Assembly (NCBI GenBank): GCA_018806915.1
Contig: JAGKQI010000081.1
Location: 1,116,001-1,180,000, forward strand
Reading direction: 5' to 3'
DNA length: 64,000 nt
DNA from: Phytophthora colocasiae
Lineage: Eukaryota > Oomycota > Peronosporomycetes > Peronosporales > Peronosporaceae
The notes under the pieces are model-generated. The model worked only from the letters and a program-made list of their open reading frames with translations, made no database searches and was not told the DNA's origin. Numbering within the stretch: position 1 is the first letter of the stretch; every line of letters begins with the position of its first letter. Position numbers and translations under genes: made by a program. Of the stretch, positions 1 to 10,587 are shown piece after piece.

Positions 1-2
1 GA

Positions 3-866
3 GTGAGTGCTTCAGCTTGTGCAGCGTCAATGGACATCCCTGAGCACGTTTTAGACAATCTACCGGCCGAAAATCGTAGTAAACACCCTATGGATTCGAA
101 TCGACTGGAAGTTGTGCCTTGGGACGAGCTGCTACTGTATCGGGAGTTCGTGGAGCTGCTCGTACGTATTGCGTACTCGTGGGTTATGACAGTGGAAGCG
201 AACGGTACGGTCGAGCTCTCGACCAACAGCGATAGTACGGTCTTCCTCGCGGACATTTTCTCCGATCTCTTTGATCAAATGACACGTGAACGGCAGGAAA
301 ACTTAACGAGTTCACCCACGTGGCTTTCACTTCTGCGGGCAGAGCTCATGGGCAAAAATCTCCACAATATCTTCACGAAACATCACAAACGCCTTCAAAC
401 CTTGTACAGCAGTTGTGTAGCACCCTCAGCTCCCCGTAATGAGGAGGAAGACGGCGATTTGGAGCCAATGACACCTGAATACAAGCAAGAGGAGGTGTCT
501 ATCCGGTCAGTGTTAGTCATGCTGCGTAACCAAGCGCCTGTAAAGACACCCGTCTTCACTAGTGGCTTTCAGGTCCGAGATGCTCTTTCGGCACTAAACG
601 AGGCATTCGCAACGTCGGCTCCAGCTCTAACAGCTGAGCTTCGGAGTGTGGCTGGCTGTAACTCAACGGAAGACGACAGCGAATCGGACGCTTTCTTCAT
701 GGGCACAAAACTGGTATTCTCCGAGTTCTTGGACGCGATCGCCATTGTGCTCTTCATCAAGCAGCACACGGCCAGTCCACCAAACAAACAGCAACTTCCT
801 CTTCATGTGCTGGTGGATCAATTCGTACAGTCAGTGAGGGTGGAAGCTCATCCATTACAGGAATAA
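3..866 (+). CDS. C-terminal part of an unidentified protein (5' end outside window)
   Basis: An open frame runs from the window edge to a stop at 864-866. The true start is probably upstream of the window, because the first codon seen is GTG and the reading frame is open at the edge. About 287 residues are visible: a mixed-charge, Leu-rich, probably helical protein with an acidic linker (EEEDGDLEP) near the middle. I see no signal peptide, membrane segment or catalytic motif, and I do not recognise the family. It converges with the J-protein gene on the other strand, with only 57 nt between the two stops. Composition and codon use resemble the neighbouring housekeeping genes, so it is likely a real gene end. 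Confidence 0.6.
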   Translation: MSASACAASMDIPEHVLDNLPAENRSKHPMDSNRLEVVPWDELLLYREFVELLVRIAYSWVMTVEANGTVELSTNSDSTVFLADIFSDLFDQMTRERQENLTSSPTWLSLLRAELMGKNLHNIFTKHHKRLQTLYSSCVAPSAPRNEEEDGDLEPMTPEYKQEEVSIRSVLVMLRNQAPVKTPVFTSGFQVRDALSALNEAFATSAPALTAELRSVAGCNSTEDDSESDAFFMGTKLVFSEFLDAIAIVLFIKQHTASPPNKQQLPLHVLVDQFVQSVRVEAHPLQE

Positions 867-923
867 GCTGACAATCCTAGACATCTAGTTTCTAGCGCAG
901 AGCCTTCTGCTATGTCACGTAGT

Positions 924-2958
924 CTAGTACACATTACCAACGGGCCCCATGGCCTGGGCATACCGCGACGGCAAGCTCACCGCTTGGTCGTCATCGAATG
1001 TAGCCTCGAAAACCTGGCCATCATACGAATAACGCACGTAGCTACAACAGAGAAAGAGTTAGTAACGATACAAGTACAGAGAATATATCACAACACTTAC
1101 AGCAAAGGCTTCACAGCAGAATTGATACTGCTCGTGCATCGGCAATCGACAGATCTTCGCCGATACACGGATTGTAGAATCCTAAGAGTCCAGCCTTCGA
1201 CAGGAGGCAGTCAGAGCCAACTCTCCGTCCTAATCAACCCAGAAACCAGTTAGCACTTTCGACTCTACAAAGACAAAACTCGAAAACTTCATCGTACCTT
1301 GACGAAAAACTGAAGAGGAACTGTGACATCGATCCACTTTGCTCCAAGAGCTCCGCCTCCTCTTCCTGTTGTGAGATGCTATCACCACTGCCAGTCTCCA
1401 CTTCGTCCCCAACCCCACGGCTCAAATCTCGCTCGCGCATTGCACGGAGAGCCATATCCAGGTCGTTTCCACGGATCTCCCGTGAATCCGGACTTGTGGG
1501 GTTCTTGCCGTACCTGCCCAGCAGAATAACCAGTCCCTTACCGTCCTCTCGCTGCTGCTCCTGCTCCGTTTTCTCCTTCGCACAACGATGCATGAGCTTC
1601 TGCTGTTCCAGAGCACCTTGACGTGCCGTTGCAAGATACTGGACACGCTGATCGTGTCGATGTTCCAGCTCCAATCGACGTTTGCGCTCCTGCGCAGGCT
1701 TCACAAGCTGTGTGACGACTGCAGCTACCACGAACGGCGAAGTGGCTGCACAGAACGTAGAGAACGCTGACTGCGCCGAGAACGGAGACAGGAAAATGGG
1801 GACCACGAAGCGCACACTGCCCCGCGTAAAGCCCACACGCAGCGTCACGCCGGCACGTGCGAGCAAGACACCCAGTGCCAGTCGCGTCCGGTTCGAGATC
1901 TCTCTGCTCGCTCCTGCAACAAGAGACAAGCCCGTCGCCAGACTCGCGCGCAGCGACAGCTTGGCCGTCGTCGCTTCCATAAGACCGCGACGGAACTGGA
2001 ACGTCACGTTGGGTCCTCCTCCATTCACTGCGACAGCAGCTGTGGCGTTATACGCGCCTGTATCCTGACTGAGCGAGCCTGAAAGTCCATCACGCGTACT
2101 CCACATCATGGCGCCGGTTAGTTGCGGCGTGAGGATGCGGTTCGCCCCCATGGAAATGTCCAGTCCGTTGTCGTCCAGCTCTGGGATCAGCATAAACACT
2201 GTAACTGGAGACACTGGCTGGCTGATCTGGCAATTGAGCTTTGGCGCCCAGCCCAGTTCGCTCGTAAGCGTGAACGACGGGATGCTCGGGTCGAATGACG
2301 TGTACTGCACCTGAGTCGTGAAGCTGCCCATTGCGAGGCCTCTCCTATCGAACATGTAGCCTCCAAGTGTCAGCGTTGTGCTGCGTGACAGCGGGAACAC
2401 TGTTCGTTGGTGGATCGTCATCTCCGTCCGGTCGACGAACCGCGCGCCGCGGTGGAACAGGCTGCGCAGACCCTGCATCGGCGCCTGAACGAGGTCCGAG
2501 GCGTCTACATGCATGGACATCTCGCTAAATGACGAGAACTGAGCTTCAAGGGCCTGTTGGTTCATACGGCGCAGGATTTTCTCCGCGTACTGCTGGACTT
2601 GGTCCGCCGTCTGCAGGTGCTCACCGATGGCGTGCGACCGGGTCGCTCCATCCTGTTCCAGCGCGTGCACGGCTTTCTCGCCGTAGATGTCATATACGCG
2701 GCGCTTCACTGGGTCGCACAGCACCTTGTACGCACGATCTAGCACAGCGTATTGAGCGTTAGCAGCGGCGACCAGCGCGCCGTTCCCATGCCGGCGCGGA
2801 TGCCGATCCGGGTGGAATTCACGCGACAGCGATAAGAAACGGCAGCGGATCTCGTCACTGGATGCGTCACGTGGTACGCCTAGTAACGCGTAGTAGTCGC
2901 GCTCGAATTGCCGCCAGTACGCGGCCTCTTCCTCGGACGAAGCGTGCGCGTCCGCCAT
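924..2958 (-). CDS. DNAJC11: DNAJC11-type J-domain protein, 3' part split by introns and frame changes
   Basis: The start is the ATG at 2958. Residues about 20-92 form a J domain with the HPD motif at 49-51, which in this class stimulates Hsp70 ATPase. A long beta-rich middle follows, then the DUF3395-type C-terminal region found in DNAJC11, a protein of the mitochondrial contact-site/cristae machinery. The simple open frame stops at 1234, but family-like sequence continues: WIDVTVPLQFFVK just before a GT-AG intron (1297-1230, branch TGCTAAC), then SKAGLLGFYNPCIGE, a second intron (1100-1042, branch TTACTAAC), then YVRYSYDGQVF, with a stop at 926-924. These pieces lie in different frames and would need about three one-base additions, one of them at an AAA run near 1342. 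The family assignment is firm. The exact 3' structure is inferred, and the breaks may be decay or assembly indels. Confidence 0.8.
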
Positions 2959-4363
2959 GTGATTATCTGCCCACCGTTGATGGAGATGCGATATGGACTG
3001 GTGTTCGTAGCGTTATTGCAGTTAAGTTAGTAATGGCAGTTATGTTAAGGGCGGTTGAATACCTGTAATAAGCTGCTAAATCGAGCAGATTCGTTTTCCG
3101 CCAATCAGCAGCCATCTGGTCTATGATTGGCGGACATGTTTACACAGCCGGGACAGGGATTTTAGTCAAACAAAAGTCTAGGTGCGCTCGGCAAGCTACT
3201 TTGAAGACTTCCTGCTCTCATACTCTGTGCGAGCTCGAGTTAAATGTGTTGTCTGTTCTGCTTGCCACTTTAATTCGGTGAGGCTGTTTGAGGTTGTATG
3301 TGTCATTAAAAATTGACTTCTGTAGCTGACAAGAAGCACAAGTGCGTTTGCCTAACTTTTTGCTATACATGTAGTGTACCACTAGATTTTGTATGTATGG
3401 AATCAAAATTAAGCCGATTGCGAGTGGAAAAATTCAGGACATTCTTTCCTGCGCTATGTCAGGAGTACCAACACGATGGCCCACAGGTTCGTTCAGAGAA
3501 CCAGAGTTCTTGAAAATTGGCCAAACGATACAGTACGACTACTTGGTGCTGTCGCTCAACGCCGGACCTCTCTGCACGCGTATTATTTCTCATCTGTACG
3601 GAGAGTAGTCTCGACATGTACGCGAAGAACTCAACAAGCTGATCTCAATCTGGACCGCGATCCGATCCTGCAAACGGAGACAAGTGCAGTAAATTGTGAC
3701 AAAACGGTGGCTACTGCAACGAGTCCTTTGATGGTCGAGGTTATTTTGCTATTGAGCTGTACTCAGTTGTGCAGTCGCCAAGAGATAAAGGTCCGTTCTG
3801 CTGAGAAACCTCACGTCCGAGCTCGAGACGCTACGTGGCTCTAGCAACCCATTACGCACAAGCGTCTATCGAGTTATCAGACTCTGGCCAAATGAGAGGA
3901 CGCAGAAGAAGCCGTTGCCGTCGTAAGGCCTTTGAGTCGTGCGACTTGCAAGCGCGTTGCAAATTTGCCAAAGAGAGTTTAACCAGGCAGAAGAACCACG
4001 TACCAGCGGTGCTACAACACCACCCAACAGAGAAGGCTGTCCCTATAGAAACTAGCCCAGCCATCCAGCGGCAAGGGCACCTCAACTCAAATCATTCGAA
4101 TGCCCGCGTTTCGGGCTTCTGCTTTCCGCAACAATGTGTATCTTGTTGTAGTCGGCAGAAAAGTCGCTGTACCTAGACAACTTAGTTCCGTTGGTAAAAA
4201 AGTGTACTAGTTTCCCCTCTTCCATGGAGTGCCAAGCCCTGGTGCTTTGGGGTGGTGAGAGGCCGGCTTTCGGTTCAGTTTGCTGCTCAACGCCACACAA
4301 ACTCAACTCTCCCAGCCCAGCTCGCTTATCGTCGTCATTTTGCATTCCGCCGGCTCGAACGCA
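2959..4363. other. Divergent intergenic region between J-protein and RING genes
   Basis: About 1.4 kb separates two divergent starts and should hold both promoters. Short open frames occur (for example 3476-3844), but they show no recognisable domain and have a composition unlike their neighbours. I see no repeat, RNA gene or transposon remnant. A candidate oomycete initiator lies at its right edge. Confidence 0.5.
4335..4346 (+). promoter_or_regulatory. Candidate oomycete initiator (Inr) of the RING gene
   Basis: TCATTTTGCATT fits the oomycete core-promoter initiator pattern (TCAYTYY followed by a CA-containing block). It sits 18 nt before the ATG at 4364, a spacing compatible with the short 5' UTRs of these organisms. 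This is a motif match only; no transcript evidence is available. Confidence 0.4.
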
Positions 4364-5383
4364 ATGACAAAGCCGATAATGGAAGGGGAACGCGAGACTA
4401 AACGCGTTAAACTCGTACACACAGCCACGATCCACTCTAGCAACGGTCCTGTACAGCGTCGACTGCGTAAGATGAGCGAAGAGTTCCAACCGTCCAGCTT
4501 CAGCTTCGCAGTGCAAGCGCGTCTGCTCTGCGTAGGGATGTCGGTGGTTTACCGGGTGTCGCTCTCCTTGACCATCACCAGCACTTGCACGACGAACGGC
4601 TCGACGACATCGAACGGCGGACACGCGACACAATCGGCGTGGGTTATCGCAATGAGCCAGACCAAGTTCCGTGGATTTTACGCTCAAGTGAACTCCATTC
4701 TGCACCATCCAACCGTAACGCAACAGCTCGGTCCGGCAATCCAGCAGGATGAAAATGCCGTCGTCGAATGGAAACCCTTCGAAGTGTTTGTACGAATTCT
4801 AACCGATGTGTTCCAGCGATATGAGCATCTGCAGTACGCGGCCTTCTGCATCCAAGCAGACGCTAGCACTATGAATGCAGGGAAGATTGAGCTCGAAGGG
4901 TTTCTGTTCGACTGCTGGAAAGCACTGGAAGTAATCGTCCCAGCGCTTGTGGTGGAGCCGTATCTTCCAGCTCCCTTAGGACGCGAGGTGCTCCGTATCT
5001 ACTTGCTAATGCGCGACTTCCTCTCGCTCCCGGATAGTGTGCTGGACGCCAATTGCACGTACGCAAACGCCATTCTCAGCCTTGAAGATGTGGAAGATCT
5101 TCTGCCCACGCACTCCGAGCACTCGTGTAGTGTTTGCCTCGAACCGCTGGTCTCAAGTGAAATGAAGGGGCTTGAACTTCCGGAAAACAATAGCAGTAGT
5201 AGTTCCAGCAGCAACAACAGCGACAGCGAAGACACAGTGTTGGTAGCTGTCGACACGACCAACAACTTCTCTGTCAAGTTGCCCTGCGCACACGTCTACC
5301 ACGAAAACTGTATCATGTCATGGCTGCGTCATAACCCCAGCTGCCCTGAGTGCCGTGCTCCTGTCGGTGCAGGACACCTGTAG
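4364..5383 (+). CDS. RING-H2 zinc-finger protein, probable E3 ubiquitin ligase
   Basis: The predicted protein has 339 residues. I chose the first ATG (4364) because the longer frame upstream starts only at a TTG and because an initiator-like motif precedes this ATG. The N-terminal third is Ser/Thr-rich with a basic KRVK stretch. The middle is a helical domain I do not recognise. The C-terminus carries a C3H2C3 RING: CSVC at about 255-258, then CAHVYHENC at about 308-316, then CPEC at 327-330. The loop between the second and third zinc ligands is about 49 residues and contains a poly-Ser/Asn tract, much longer than the usual 10-40. RING-H2 domains recruit E2 enzymes for ubiquitin transfer. Substrate and cellular site cannot be read from the sequence. 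Confidence 0.8.
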   Translation: MTKPIMEGERETKRVKLVHTATIHSSNGPVQRRLRKMSEEFQPSSFSFAVQARLLCVGMSVVYRVSLSLTITSTCTTNGSTTSNGGHATQSAWVIAMSQTKFRGFYAQVNSILHHPTVTQQLGPAIQQDENAVVEWKPFEVFVRILTDVFQRYEHLQYAAFCIQADASTMNAGKIELEGFLFDCWKALEVIVPALVVEPYLPAPLGREVLRIYLLMRDFLSLPDSVLDANCTYANAILSLEDVEDLLPTHSEHSCSVCLEPLVSSEMKGLELPENNSSSSSSSNNSDSEDTVLVAVDTTNNFSVKLPCAHVYHENCIMSWLRHNPSCPECRAPVGAGHL

Positions 5384-6254
5384 TGACGCGGGCAAAATAC
5401 TATTCCATAGAGATAGCTGTAATACAACTGCGAATAGAGATTCTATTAGAGAAACGTACACATACAATCCAATATGAAGATACTTTTCACACTAAGACAC
5501 ACTTGCTCATGATGTAGGTTTTGAGCCACGCAGATATCATTTTGGTATTCAACACGTTCCTAGATACCTTGGTTCTAAAGCTGCATACGCACGATCCCTT
5601 ATAAACCATGACCTAGGTAAATTGGATGTATGAGTCATGGTTGCAGCCCAAAAACCCATCCCTCCTCTATTGTTGTCAGTCAACGCCAGCAGCAAGATTG
5701 CCACGACTCACAGCATGCATTTGAATCCAAAGCTTGCACTTCAGGCAGCATGCAGCAGAAAAGCCCAACCTTACGCACCCAGCGGACAAGATACTTTTGC
5801 AAACGAACTGTCAATACAACAAATTGTGCTTCTGTCTCAAAGAAGAACAACGATATCCATACCAATGACCAGATAATGAACACATACTTCAGCAGGCACA
5901 CTACAACAACTGACAGAGGCCAAGCACTTCAACGCTCCTCCGTTTCAGAACGCTGCTCGAAGATTCTCTCCGCATCGCTGACCCTATACGAAGGAGGAGT
6001 TCATCGCAAAACTAAAACTCTCTGCCAACACTATCTTCTTCATACACCAAGCTCTTCCAACACAGACAAACGGTCTCAAAGCTATTAAGTCGGCATACGC
6101 GATCCATTGCAATTTGAAGTTGACCATCTGGGTAGAAGAGTCAGTTACCACACAAACTTTATGTATCGCTGGTGTAACGTGCAAAGCACATACAAGCCGT
6201 CACCTCGAAAATGTGTCTGCTCAGTCTGGAATTCTCCGGGTACCACGCACAATA
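5384..6254. other. Intergenic region
   Basis: 870 nt between the RING gene and the first FYVE gene. Short frames around 5630-6088 overlap each other on both strands and have no domain signature. Nothing else is recognised. The promoter of the FYVE gene should lie here. Confidence 0.4.
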
Positions 6255-9200
6255 ATGGCGACGGAGCTGCCGTCCCCGCTGTACTCCGGCTTCTTCCCGC
6301 AGATGGTGTTGACGGTGGAGGAGCTCATGCACTACCGGCGCTTCGGCAAGGAGCGGGTGGCGCAGCTCGTGCGCATCATCGACGACGCGGATTGCGTCTA
6401 CCGTTGGACGGATATGAAGGCGCGAAATGGACGACCCGTGCAAAAAGCACAATTCCTGGATATTCAGCCGAGTACGAAGCAACCAGCGTCACAACAACCC
6501 TCTACTATACTGAAATCCAGTGTTCATATTGTGGATGTACAGCCAGAGGAGATTCTGCAAGCTATTGCAAAAGTTAAAACAAAAGATGCCCGTCGAGCAA
6601 TGAGTTATCTCCATGGAGAGGAATTGATGGATACACAGACGTTGCTGACGTTCCCTACGTCCTCGGAACTCAAGAAACCCAGCTATTCCTACAGAGCTGT
6701 CAAGTGGTGTCTACTTAAAGCGAAGAGAAGAGAAGGACAGAAGAGTCTGGACTTTGCTATCTAGAGTACGCTGGAAAGAGGAAAGCCCATGCAGGGAGCC
6801 AGTAGTGTGGTGGGATTCTGTGTGCAGGAGTCTATTGCCAGAGATCGAGAAGTGCCGACACTGGAGAGATACGATATTCTACGTGGTCAGTTCATGCGCA
6901 CGGGTATCGTGATCACTAAGACGCACCAGTCCAATATCCTTAAGATTACTTCTATTGCACAGATTGACGGAGCAATGGTGCCTGCTGCAGTGCGGATGAC
7001 GATGGAAGAGATAATGGTGGACTATGTGGCTGCAGTGCATCGTGTTAAGGGACTACTGGAACGACAACGGATGGGGAGACTGCAGTATTTGGACGAATGG
7101 GAGTGGGTATCTACTAAGGAGCGCAAGGCATGTGCGGTTTGCCTGCGTAACTTTTACTTCCATCGGAAACATCATTGCGCGACGTGTGGAGAAGTAGTGT
7201 GCTCCAATTGTGCCCCGTTGCGGGAGTTGGAGGAGCCTCTGGATGAGCACACGCTTGCAATGCGTGTGTGTTCTCTGTGTATGGCTCAAGCTGGCAGTCA
7301 TCGCGACAGCAGCATGTCTGGAGTTACAGAGAGTGAGGACGGCATGCTGGAAACGACCACTTCTACGACGAATGTTGGGACTGAGACGTACGTTGGAGGA
7401 TTGCGGTACCCAAAACATCGAGGACTGCGGAGAGGAGGCATCGAGGGATCTGTACGCGGATCTTCATCACAGGCAACCTCCATACGCTCGCCACTTCCAC
7501 CATTCCGACAGCGACATCACCCCCTCTCGAGTCGAAGCAGTGCTCAAGGTAATGGGTACGAGTATGAATCAGACGGTAGTGAACAGTATCAGGCTGTACG
7601 ACGAGAGCGACGATCAAGTGTTCTTCGTCACTCCACGCTGTCATCTTCGACTATGTCAGCCCAAGCGAAGAAAGAGGCTCTGGATAAATTGGTGGAGCAC
7701 GTTCGGCAAATTCGAGATACGATCAGCGTGGCAATTTCAGAGGCCGAAGAAGAGGAAGAGCGTCATAGTATGATGCTTGAGAGTGGTCGTGGAGATCCAG
7801 ACGTTGGTGCAGAACGGTACGATGAGATATACGACCGGATTATGAAAATCCGAGAAACTCTGGACGTGTCGAGCTTGGATTTCGATGCGGTGCTGGAGTC
7901 TATCGGCCACAATGATGTGCGGCCATCCGACACCATATCGGATCGTTTAGATAGCGACTTGGCCTTTAGTCTAAGCGAAGGTGCAGATAGTGAGCACCCG
8001 AGTGAAAGCGTCGAGTTCCTTTCGTCACGATCGTCGCTGTTGTCGGCTTCTGTCCAGTCCCTAGATCACCAAGATGCTGGAGAACCACTACCTACGCTGA
8101 CATCTGAACTTCAGGCTGAAGAGGAAGCACGTGCTCTTGAGGAGGCAATGCAGTGGGTTCGTCAATCAGAACCAACCGCAAGTCTACACTCCACTCGTGC
8201 TGCTTCTGCAGTGGGGTCTCCCAAGGTACACGAGACTACCCAGCAGATTGAACCGGCACCACCGGTCGTGAGTGTGAGTAAGAATCGAGGCATTGAACGG
8301 CTTTCACAAAAAATCGGGCGTCTTCAGCAGCGTCTCGAAGCTTCTCAGCGCGAGTCGGAGGCTTCAAGTAGTGGTCCAGTCTCCGTTACAGTAGCTCCTG
8401 TTACACCAACTCCGCTCGGTGTGCCGCCGGTAGTTGACGAACAAGACGAACAGTCGGAAGACGAAGACGAACCAGAGCCTGAAAAACGCCCAACTCTTCA
8501 TCGACGACAGTCGTCTGAGCCGATTCCGGTACTAAAGCAGCCTCAGGGACCTGGACGGCAAAACTCCAAGGAGAAGCATGTGGCGATTGCTCCTGATGCA
8601 GCTCCGTCTTCCCCCAGTCCCAGCACAAGTGCTTCTCGTCTTTCCGAGCCGGCTCGTGCTCCTCCTGACCTCGTAGCCAGTCTGCGTGGTGTCATGAACT
8701 CGAGTGAACTTACCCACGCACCTCCCCGTCGACGATCTGGTGCCAGCAGTGCTACACCATCGCTATCCCCACCAGAAACGCCGTCAAGCACGCCTGCGAT
8801 GCCATTTCCTACGCGGAACTCCTACTCCGGGCCGTCAAGGAGAGCACCTCCACCGCCACCTCCAGCTGCACCGCCAGCACTTCCGCCTTTCAGCTCAGCG
8901 CGACCAACAGCAGCCGGAGCGACTCCAGTACAAGGCACTACGATCTACGTGTTTGACCCCAAAGACCGATTTCAACGAGTTCAACGGCGAAGTCTCGACC
9001 GTCGCCCCCCAGACGCTACCGAAGCAGTAGAAACAGGGCCTGATGAAGTACCCGGTGGAAACGACGATGGAGAAGAAGCAAACCCCCGAAACGCGTACTT
9101 GTCCTCCTCGGACGAAGAGAGAGAACAAGCACGTGGTGCTGCTGCAACACGACCCCCTGTTGCTGGAAGAGTAACGAGATCTCGCGACGAGAGTGGTGAG

Positions 9201-9302
9201 TTACGCGAGCTGATGGAGAGCTTGACGAAGGCTCCGTTGCGCAGTCGCTGCTCGAGTGGGCAGTCTACCGGCGCTCCACCCTCTGAAAAATTCGACTTTT
9301 AG
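6255..9302 (+). CDS. FYVE zinc-finger/START-like protein, paralogue 1 (locally out of frame)
   Basis: The ATG at 6255 is chosen because the following residues (GFFPQM..) align with the start of paralogue 2 at 10,588. The N-terminal ~290 residues resemble the START-like lipid-binding region common in oomycete FYVE proteins. The FYVE finger lies around 7120-7300 with the phosphoinositide-binding core RKHHCATCGEVVC, which in this family binds PI3P on endosomes. A long acidic, Ser-rich, coiled-coil-prone tail follows, with a poly-Pro run near 8850. Between about 6747 and 6790 the frame is displaced: a stop occurs at 6762-6764, while the paralogue-like residues CYLEYAG continue in another frame, and the original frame resumes by 6790. 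The two offsets compensate; one sits at a TTT run and the other at a CC. This could be an assembly error or a real lesion. Confidence 0.78.
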
Positions 9303-10587
9303 TCAATGTTCAAAACCGCTAGACAGGCAAACCGAAGAAGATGGAGAGGAAAGCCCATCATGTTGCCGTCACTGTAGGTATCTAAACTTTGAAGATGTGT
9401 TTGTCGTGAAAAAAGAGATTGTTTTACAGACACTGGCATCAGTCCTGCAAATGTTATGCTACCAGCTAAAGTTCTGAACTCTGTCAACGTAGCGCGAATA
9501 GTTCGTTTATATGCACACAGGTGCTAGTACATGGGGACGTTAGTTCTAGTTCTAGTTTGACAGTGCTGCTAGTACAGTACGTTAGTTCTAGTTCTGGTTA
9601 CTGCGACGAAAAGGATAGGTTGCCATGCAACTGCGACGGTGAGATCAGCGACAACCTATATGCCGCGAGATATCCCACCGACTAAGATTTTCACTAACCT
9701 TCCAGATCATGCGAATCAAACCTGTGTCCCTTCGGGGGCAAAGCTGCCTCTGGTGCATTCCAAGGCGCTGACTCAATGGCATTGAGTCAATAATGCCAAG
9801 CTTGCTTATCGGCGCCCGCTTCAACTGCGAAACAGCTGGCGGAGGGAGGTGTATCTCGCTCGCTGAACCAAGCTCCAAAACGGCGGCGCCACGCTGCGAT
9901 TGACACCAGCGAGATCTCCACCCCAATGTGCGGCCCACACCGCGCAGGCACACGACGGCAACGAGTCGCAGTCGTCATCGTCCATCGCCTCGTGCGTGCC
10001 GCACCCCTCCACACAGCAACGCCCATTGCCACATTTAAAAAAACAACCGGTACATCAACAGCAGTGACTAGGAAACCGACTGCTGACTAGCATGCACAGA
10101 GCACTATCAGATCCCTTATGTATCTTCTCGACTAAGTCAGTACTCTTAGAGGCATTCGGTCTTGTTGTCGCAGACATCGCATCAGCCTTGTGTGTATTTT
10201 GACTGTACCCAATCGCAACGGCAACGACCGCGACCTTTCTGTCCGCTTTTCGACCAATCGAAAACGTTCCAAAGCTCGCGAGGAGCTACAATTGTACGAC
10301 ATCGCTGCTTACCGGAAGCCGCCTCTTTCCCTCGAGCGGCCACTCTAATCCCCAGCGTTTCGCGCGCCAACGCGAGCCACTCGGTGGTTCACTCTCCGAT
10401 TCCTCCGTCGCTAGATACACGTCTCAAAGTGCAGGTATCCCCCCTCCAGGCGACTTTGCGTGGTCGACTAGGGAAAAAAAAGCAACTGGACAGTAGCAAC
10501 ACCTACCCCACGCCCGCCGTCTTCAAGTTACCCCTGATCCAATTCCGCACTCTGTAGCATTCCGATTCCGCACTGAGTAGCGACCAA
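9303..10587. other. Intergenic region between FYVE paralogues
   Basis: About 1.3 kb. It contains a small direct repeat, ACGTTAGTTCTAGTTCT at about 9537 and again at about 9579, and G+C-rich sequence on the right that should include the promoter of paralogue 2. Frames within it (for example 10,162-10,557) look like chance ORFs. Confidence 0.4.

Noticed and set aside
3476..4085. Short genes between the J-protein and RING genes
   Set aside because: Overlapping frames on both strands, no domain, composition unlike the adjacent genes.
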